DNA of 10,092 bases from Bacillota bacterium (lineage in GTDB: Bacteria > Bacillota > Clostridia > Oscillospirales > Oscillospiraceae). Positions 5,437-10,092 of the stretch are shown in pieces. The notes below the pieces were generated by a model, which made no database searches, was not told where the DNA came from, and worked only from the letters and a program-made list of their open reading frames with translations. A program made the translations under genes and the position numbers. Location of the stretch: the NCBI GenBank assembly GCA_023459875.1, contig JAEWRY010000018.1, positions 1 to 10,092 on the forward strand, given 5' to 3'. Within the stretch, counting starts at the first letter, position 1; each line of letters starts with the position of its first letter.

Positions 5437-7703
5437 AGCGGATACTTACACTGATTTTAATCGTTCTCTTGCTCTGCGGAATGCTCGCACCTTCCGTACT
5501 GGCGGCAAATGCACCCTTGGTTTCTGCCGAAACAGAAATTTTAGATATACTTACCGATTCCGGCAACGGTACCGGTTCGGACATTCCCGTCGGAACCGCC
5601 ACACCTTCCGAATCTGAACCGGTCGATACAGTCGGCAGTCCTGCCGAAACAAATGACAGCACAGATATACCGGATACGGTCGAAGATGATTTATCACCCG
5701 GAAGTTTTGATTATACCGGCAGTGTCATTTCCTATACTGTACCGGATGCCCTCATGGGTACATTGGACATGGTTCGCGGCGATACCGGTTTTACGCAGTT
5801 ACATAACGCACTCGACTCTGTTGCTATTTCCGGTACAGCAGAGAAAGACGGCACTGCCTATGAGATTTCAATGCCTGTCACATGGGATTTCAGTACTGTG
5901 GATGCAGAAGTGCCCGGAAGATACACCGCTGTCGGAACGATTGTCATTCCGGAAGGAGCGGCGCTGGCAGATGGGCTGGCGGATACTATCTCAATTTCCG
6001 TACAAATATCCGCTCCGATGTCTACCGTAACACCTGCGGCAATCACTCTGACCGGCTTTGATGAACCCGACCGAACAGATGCCGTGGCATTTGCCATTGG
6101 AACCTCACAGGAGACGCTTACCGACTGGTTTTCCGCGTCTGTCATGGGCTTTTCCGGCTATGATGCACAGGGCAATTATTACGATTTGACGTCCGGCGAA
6201 TGGAATTTGGATGCCGTGGATACGACTTCGGCTAACGTTTATTACGCATGGACGTCGCCCGATTTGGGAACGGAATATACACTGGCAGACGGTGTTTCTC
6301 TGCCCAGGCAGCTTTGCGCTGTCTCGATCCAAACGCCCGGAGAGCCGGACATCAACTGCTGCGTCGCCGGACGGGGCTTCCTGCGTTTTCCATGGGTGCT
6401 TTCTTCTGCACAGGAGGAACAGCTGGATGAATTTGCTGTGTGGCTGCGGCAGGATGGCGAGGAATGGGTAAGCTTAAGTGATGGATTCCTGTTTGTTTCC
6501 GACGGCCTCCAGCTCTCCCAGCGAATCTTTGAGGGCGGAAGCACTTATGAGTTAAAGGTGACCTATCCCGGCGGTCAGACGGGTGTTCTGACATTTCAAT
6601 ATGACGGTGAACTGAGTATCCTCGATTATTCCGGCGGTGACCGGGACGGCGGCGACGCAGGCGGCAGCAATGCAGGGTCAGGTACCCAGCCAGCCCCAAC
6701 TGCTCCGCAGACACCCGGTAATTCCAAGGATGATAATCATCAGAGCGGAGGTAATCACACGCCTGCTCCGGATAATTCATCCTCCGAGTCCAATGATGCG
6801 GCACAGGATTCCGGCTCCGCTTCGGGAGAATCAAAAAAGCCGCAGGAAAATCAGGGTTCCGCATCCGGTGAAACCGGACCGGCTCCAACCGCTCCGCAGA
6901 CACCGGGCGACTCTCAAAAGAACGAAAAGGATAACAGCGATAACAATTTATCTGTGCAGGCTCCTGTGACAGAAAAACCGGCAGCCGGAACTCCTGCCGT
7001 GGTAGCCCCATCGGCGGTACCGGTGTATTCCGATGTCTCCCATTCTCATGAAGCGGTAAATGATGCTTCGCTGGAACCGGAAAATCATGTGGCATCACAG
7101 CCCGATAGCAATGTCAAGGCAGTGCTGAACCCGTTGCCAGATGGAAACAAGACACCCCAAGAGGAAATTTCGGGTTCTCAGGAGTCTGCCGCAGTTTACG
7201 AATCCTATTCTCCCACCCAAACCGTCATTTCCGGTCTGCGTCTGGGGGATCTCTGCACAGAGGAAGAAAACGTGGTGTTTGGCTCCGGCGATGTAACCGT
7301 CAGCATTCCAAGCAAGCTGCTTTTAGCGCTGAACCTGTCGGATACGGATACTCTGACGGTCATACTGACTCAGCCGGAAGACAGGAAGATTCTTTTTTCT
7401 GTGGAGGCCGCCGGAACCGTAGTTACGGAGCTTCCCGGCACCATCATACGCCTCCGCTATACGCCTGTTTCAGAGAATGCTGAAATATCTGTTCGTAATG
7501 GGTCGGGTGAACAGCTTGTGGATACGATTTATGAGGATAGCATTCTTCAGTTTACGGTCAATCAAACCGGAACCTATACCATTTTGGATACGGCAGAGGC
7601 ATCCGAAAAAGAGGAGGGTCTGCCCCCACTGCTTCCTGTAACAGGCGGTCTGCTTCTGGCCGCCGGGGGAGTTGTGTTTTTCAAGAGGAGGCGCCATGGA
7701 TAA
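5433..7703 (+). CDS. LPxTG cell-wall-anchored surface protein, 756 aa
   Basis: The start overlaps the regulator's stop (ATGA) and has a G-rich ribosome-binding site (GGGGGATGAG). Residues 1-24 are a signal peptide ending SVLA. Residues 30-88 are Ser/Thr/Asp-rich. Residues 90-195 look like a bacterial Ig-like domain (MPVTWDFSTVDAEVPGRY). Residues 204-398 form a second beta-rich module containing LADGVSLP. Residues 399-595 are a low-complexity Gly/Ser/Pro/Gln linker with a repeated PAPTAPQTPG unit (420-429 and 483-492). Residues 598-718 are a compact beta domain ending QTGTYTIL. The C-terminus is a sortase signal: LPVTG at 734-738, a short hydrophobic run, then KRRRHG. A sortase should link it to peptidoglycan; no sortase is in the window. 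Its place between regulator and kinase suggests it serves or reports to the sensor, which is inference. The precise function is unknown. Confidence 0.92.
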   Translation: MKRILTLILIVLLLCGMLAPSVLAANAPLVSAETEILDILTDSGNGTGSDIPVGTATPSESEPVDTVGSPAETNDSTDIPDTVEDDLSPGSFDYTGSVISYTVPDALMGTLDMVRGDTGFTQLHNALDSVAISGTAEKDGTAYEISMPVTWDFSTVDAEVPGRYTAVGTIVIPEGAALADGLADTISISVQISAPMSTVTPAAITLTGFDEPDRTDAVAFAIGTSQETLTDWFSASVMGFSGYDAQGNYYDLTSGEWNLDAVDTTSANVYYAWTSPDLGTEYTLADGVSLPRQLCAVSIQTPGEPDINCCVAGRGFLRFPWVLSSAQEEQLDEFAVWLRQDGEEWVSLSDGFLFVSDGLQLSQRIFEGGSTYELKVTYPGGQTGVLTFQYDGELSILDYSGGDRDGGDAGGSNAGSGTQPAPTAPQTPGNSKDDNHQSGGNHTPAPDNSSSESNDAAQDSGSASGESKKPQENQGSASGETGPAPTAPQTPGDSQKNEKDNSDNNLSVQAPVTEKPAAGTPAVVAPSAVPVYSDVSHSHEAVNDASLEPENHVASQPDSNVKAVLNPLPDGNKTPQEEISGSQESAAVYESYSPTQTVISGLRLGDLCTEEENVVFGSGDVTVSIPSKLLLALNLSDTDTLTVILTQPEDRKILFSVEAAGTVVTELPGTIIRLRYTPVSENAEISVRNGSGEQLVDTIYEDSILQFTVNQTGTYTILDTAEASEKEEGLPPLLPVTGGLLLAAGGVVFFKRRRHG
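6687..6917 (+). repeat. Duplicated PAPTAPQTPG segment in the LPxTG protein's linker
   Basis: Two diverged copies, near 6687-6725 and 6879-6917, encode PAPTAPQTPGNS and PAPTAPQTPGDS. Between them SGSASGESKKPQENQ is followed by GSASGETG, a shorter echo. It is a wall-spanning linker built by local duplication. Confidence 0.7.
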
Positions 7704-9630
7704 AAAAGCTTTCATTCTGCGGCGCTCTCTGGCGATGCTTTTGATGGTCGTCCTTTCCTCCGCTTTTTTCCTCATCCTGTATCATTTCGATAATAAGTAC
7801 ACAAAAGACGCCTCGCAAGCCATCAACGGCACGCTCTATCTTTCGGAAACAGACTGGACGGACATGCCGATTCGCTACCTGCGGGACGGCTGGCGTTACT
7901 ATCCGGACCGCTTGCTGACACCGGAAACCCTGAAGCGGCAGGGAGACAATTATCAGTACCTGTCCATCGGAGAAGAATCCAATCTTGCCGCAGGTGACTT
8001 CCGCCACTCCCCCCACGGCAGCGCCAGCTATGCCATAACCCTTTACCTGCCGGAAACGGAGCACACATACGCCATTGAACTACCGGAAATCTATTCCGCA
8101 TACCGGTTTTATGTCAATGACAAGCTAAAGCTGCAGATGGGCGAGCCGGATTCGCAAAGCTACCGGGATCAGACCCAATGCCGCATCATCACCTTTGAGG
8201 CCTCCGGCAAGGCAACTCTTCTGCTGGCGGTCAGCGACCACTCCTGGGTATACAGCGGTCTTGTCTATCCGCCCGCTTTCGGAGAGCCCTTGCACGTAAA
8301 CACCACACGGGGGCTGCGGATTGGAATCTGCCTGATTGTGGTGACGGCCACCCTGATGATGGCTGTTTTCAGCCTTTATCTCGCTCTGCGTACCCGCCGC
8401 AGGAACAATATCTGGCTTTTTGCCCTTTTATGTCTGACCGCCTCCGTATTTCTTTCTTACTCCATTGTACATGGGATTCTTGCGTTGCCTGTACAGCCAT
8501 GGTATACGGTGGAACTGGTAAGCGGGTATCTGATGACGTTGCTTGTCCTCCTGCTTCACAATCGTATTTGTGACACCGAAAGGCGGCTTCGGTTTGTCAG
8601 CGGAATTGCGGCCGGTTCAATCAGCACGCTGGCCTTGCTGTACGGCGCATTTGCCTCACAACTCACGTTGCCTGTGATGCTTGTCTTTTCCCATGTAATT
8701 TTCGCTTTCAAGCTTTTAACAGCTCTCTATCTTTTGGGAACAGCCATTATGGCAGTACGGCGCAATATGGAGAATGCGGCGCTTCTGCTTTATACAGATA
8801 TTCTGTATGCCTGCGCTTTTGCATGGGATCGTCTGCTACCCAACTACGAACCTGTGTTGGGCGGATGGTTTCAGGAATGGGGAGGTCTTGGACTGGTTCT
8901 CTCCGTGGGCATGGTCTTATGGAAGGACGTTGCCATGGGCTACCAGCACAGCCTGATTTATGCCGAGGAGCAGCGCCAGATGAAGCGCCAACTTGCCATG
9001 CAGGTGGAGCATCTGCGCCAAATCAACCAAAAGGTTGAGGAAAGCGCCAAGCTGCGCCATGACTTCCGGCATCATCTTCGCACCCTGATGGCACTTTCCG
9101 GGGATGGACACCGGGAGGAGCTCGAAAACTATATCCGCGGAATTACGGTTATCAATGAGGGTACCCGTATCGGGCGCCTCACCGAGAACATTGAACTGGA
9201 TGCGTTGGTGCAATATTACAGCGGTCTGGCGCAGTCCAGAGACATCCGGTTCCGCTCCAGACTGATGCTACCTGCAAAGCTGGACTTTCCCATGGTCGAT
9301 TTATGCGGACTTCTCGGAAACCTGCTGGAGAACGCGACAGAAGCCTGCCAGCGTCAGAAGAATAATGAAAAAACAATTTTTATCGCAGGGCGGTTGCAGG
9401 ACGGACAGCTGGAGTTTGTGGTGGACAACAGCTTTGATGGGAAGTTGAACATCCGAGGAGGAAAATATGTATCCTCCAAACGCTCCGGCTTTGGTTTAGG
9501 TATCCCATCAGTGCTGGAAACGGTGGAACGGTACGGCGGGGTAATCAATTTGTATGCGGATAAAAAGGGCTTCCATGCGGAAGTATCCCTGCCAATAGGG
9601 GTAGAGCAAAGGGAGCCCTTACCAAGGTAG
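7696..9630 (+). CDS. 7TM-DISM sensor histidine kinase, GHKL (HPK10) type, 644 aa
   Basis: The start at 7696 follows AAGAGGAGG; the frame overlaps the LPxTG gene by 8 bases. Residues 11-30 are a first membrane anchor. Residues about 35-205 form an extracellular beta-rich domain (ASYAITLYLPE, YRFYVNDKLKLQMGE, ATLLLAVSDHS), like the jelly-roll ectodomain of 7TMR-DISM receptors, often thought to bind carbohydrate. Seven membrane segments follow at about 208-230, 239-260, 270-287, 299-319, 323-352, 359-378 and 394-410, then a coiled coil at 414-452. The H-box LRHDFRHHL puts the phospho-acceptor at His455. The N-box is NLLENATEA (Asn542, Asn546), G1 is VVDNS (Asp577), and G2 is SGFGLG (597-602). 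All catalytic boxes are intact. It should autophosphorylate and pass phosphate to the operon's LytTR regulator. The ligand is unknown. It is last in the operon, with a terminator 36 bases after its stop. Confidence 0.93.
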   Translation: MDKKAFILRRSLAMLLMVVLSSAFFLILYHFDNKYTKDASQAINGTLYLSETDWTDMPIRYLRDGWRYYPDRLLTPETLKRQGDNYQYLSIGEESNLAAGDFRHSPHGSASYAITLYLPETEHTYAIELPEIYSAYRFYVNDKLKLQMGEPDSQSYRDQTQCRIITFEASGKATLLLAVSDHSWVYSGLVYPPAFGEPLHVNTTRGLRIGICLIVVTATLMMAVFSLYLALRTRRRNNIWLFALLCLTASVFLSYSIVHGILALPVQPWYTVELVSGYLMTLLVLLLHNRICDTERRLRFVSGIAAGSISTLALLYGAFASQLTLPVMLVFSHVIFAFKLLTALYLLGTAIMAVRRNMENAALLLYTDILYACAFAWDRLLPNYEPVLGGWFQEWGGLGLVLSVGMVLWKDVAMGYQHSLIYAEEQRQMKRQLAMQVEHLRQINQKVEESAKLRHDFRHHLRTLMALSGDGHREELENYIRGITVINEGTRIGRLTENIELDALVQYYSGLAQSRDIRFRSRLMLPAKLDFPMVDLCGLLGNLLENATEACQRQKNNEKTIFIAGRLQDGQLEFVVDNSFDGKLNIRGGKYVSSKRSGFGLGIPSVLETVERYGGVINLYADKKGFHAEVSLPIGVEQREPLPR

Positions 9631-9666
9631 CTGTGGATGCGCAGTAAACCGTATCTGGTTTTATCG

Positions 9667-9707
9667 AAAAAGGCAGTCATTCCCTTCGGCGGAAAGGCTG
9701 CCTTTTT
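9667..9707. terminator. Bidirectional intrinsic terminator after the kinase gene
   Basis: AAAAAGGCAG (9667-9676) pairs perfectly with CTGCCTTTTT (9698-9707). A small inner CCTT/AAGG stem lies in the loop. Each strand ends its stem in five T's, so the hairpin can stop both the plus-strand operon and minus-strand transcripts coming from the LysM side. Confidence 0.9.
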
Positions 9708-9709
9708 GC

Positions 9710-9780
9710 TGTTGTGGCTGTTTTCTTAAAATCAGCTTGTTTTTTTCATTTTCCTAATAACGCAAATGGCCGTAAAATAT
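9710..9780. other. Short intergenic stretch with no recognised element
   Basis: AT-rich spacer between the operon terminator and the hairpin that follows the GEMM-like RNA. The only minus-strand ATG I found with a plausible context gives a five-codon reading frame (MKKTS). I see no gene, promoter or repeat here. Confidence 0.6.
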
Positions 9781-9781
9781 G

Positions 9782-9819
9782 GCAAGGGCCCGCCCTTAGA
9801 ATAGAGAGCAGGCCCTTGC
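9782..9819 (-). terminator. Strong hairpin downstream of the GEMM-like RNA (possible terminator/expression platform)
   Basis: GCAAGGGCC (9782-9790) and GGCCCTTGC (9811-9819) form a perfect 9-base, GC-rich stem around a 20-base loop. On the minus strand it is followed by CATATTTTACGG, only a weak T-run. It begins about 9 bases after the aptamer-like element, where a riboswitch expression platform would lie, but no same-strand gene follows. It may simply be the LysM transcript's terminator. Confidence 0.55.
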
Positions 9820-9828
9820 AGCTTCTTT

Positions 9829-9908
9829 GCAGCCAGACTATCATAGCGTCCTAAGACACCTTAGACCCTCGGCTTTCGACCCCGGCTTTAACCGGGTTTG
9901 CCCATAGC
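9829..9908 (-). ncRNA. Class I cyclic-di-GMP (GEMM-I)-like riboswitch aptamer, variant core
   Basis: On the minus strand the elements come in GEMM-I order. First is GCTATGGGCAAACC (GCACAGGGCAAACC in the Vibrio Vc2 RNA). Next is a CCCGG/CCGGG hairpin with a purine-rich TAAA cap. Then come AAAGCC closing on GGGC, then GGGTCTAAG, a GTGTC/GACGC hairpin, and TATGATAGTCTGGCTGC. CTAAG and TATGA resemble an 11-base tetraloop receptor. Differences from consensus: the usual GACGCAAAGCC reads GTCGAAAGCC, one base shorter, and the outer P1 helix looks reduced to about three pairs. It starts 17 bases after the LysM stop. Ligand binding is unproven; it may be a variant-specificity or decayed aptamer. Confidence 0.6.
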
Positions 9909-9925
9909 TTTATTTATTTGTTATT

Positions 9926-10092
9926 TTACTTCTCCGGTACTCTCAGCACCTCGCCGGGGAGAATAAGAGAAAACCGGCTCTTGTTGTTCAGTCGTTCCAG
10001 CTCGCTCATGGGGCAGCCCAGCTTGCGGGATATGCTCCAGAAGCTATCGCCCTTTTGCACGGTGTAGGTGGTGTACCGCAAATTCTTCGGCA
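9926..10092 (-). CDS. C-terminal LysM domain of a protein starting beyond the window
   Basis: The last 54 codons, ending in TAA at 9928-9926, are visible; the rest lies past the right edge. Residues read YTVQKGDSFWSISRKLGC, then MSELERLNN, then LILPGEVLRVPEK. This is a complete LysM module with its usual pieces: the YTVQKGDS opening, the helix with WSIS, the asparagine turn, and the LxPGxxLxVP end. LysM modules bind N-acetylglucosamine polymers in peptidoglycan or spore cortex, so the protein is probably a wall or spore-coat protein or hydrolase. The catalytic or other part cannot be seen. Its transcript would carry the GEMM-like RNA in its 3' untranslated region. Confidence 0.88.
   Translation of the reverse strand, partial: PKNLRYTTYTVQKGDSFWSISRKLGCPMSELERLNNKSRFSLILPGEVLRVPEK

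Noticed and set aside
5463..5480. Possible lipobox around Cys15 in the LPxTG protein's signal peptide
   Set aside because: The residue before the Cys is Leu rather than Gly/Ala/Ser, and a standard cleavage site lies at SVLA (residue 24).
6352..7098. 248-codon minus-strand open frame
   Set aside because: Antisense to the LPxTG gene. It has no recognisable domain and is rich in Arg/Pro/His, as expected for the complement of the linker codons.
7672..7695. Alternative TTG start for the kinase
   Set aside because: There is no ribosome-binding site before it, whereas ATG at 7696 follows AAGAGGAGG and gives a normal membrane-anchor N-terminus.
4711..9630. An agr-type quorum-sensing locus
   Set aside because: The kinase core and LytTR regulator fit, but there is no AgrB-like protease or AgrD-like peptide, and the kinase's input domain is of 7TM-DISM type.
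9354..9680. 108-codon minus-strand open frame that could have been the gene controlled by the GEMM-like RNA
   Set aside because: It is mostly antisense to the kinase's ATPase domain, starts inside or beside the terminator, and has no ribosome-binding site or recognisable domain.

Overview
The window looks like a chromosome segment from a Gram-positive, Clostridia-type anaerobe with mid-range GC. The reasons are strong AGGAGG ribosome-binding sites, an LPxTG wall-anchored protein, a LytTR regulator paired with a GHKL kinase, a LysM protein, and a very large secreted repeat protein of the kind usually tied to clostridial cell walls. I cannot name the species.

Layout. (1) Bases 1-4043, minus strand: the first 1347 codons of a giant secreted beta-rich surface protein that runs off the left edge. 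(2) 4034-4495, minus: a 153-residue degenerate receiver protein without its phospho-acceptor. It overlaps the giant protein's start by 10 bases, so the two form an operon. (3) 4496-4710: a divergent control region. It holds a terminator-shaped hairpin in the minus-strand leader, two plus-strand promoters, and a 9-base direct repeat at a 20-base period that is a good candidate LytTR operator. (4) 4711-9630, plus: three tightly overlapping genes, namely a LytTR response regulator, an LPxTG-anchored surface protein, and a 7TM-DISM GHKL histidine kinase, closed by a bidirectional terminator at 9667-9707. (5) 9710-10092, minus: the C-terminal LysM module of a protein from beyond the right edge. Its stop is followed at once by an RNA that resembles a class I cyclic-di-GMP (GEMM-I) aptamer with an altered core, and then by a strong hairpin.

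Working model (inference). The kinase senses something outside the cell through its N-terminal ectodomain and seven membrane helices, and phosphorylates the LytTR regulator. The regulator acts at the repeats in the divergent region, controlling its own operon and possibly the giant surface protein. The LPxTG protein sits between regulator and kinase with overlapping reading frames, so it may be a wall-attached accessory or ligand presenter for the sensor. The divergent pseudo-receiver, whose start region closely resembles that of the LytTR regulator, may be a phosphorylation-independent modulator. The most unusual items are this surface-protein/two-component arrangement with a pseudo-receiver, and the GEMM-like aptamer that has no same-strand gene downstream of it.
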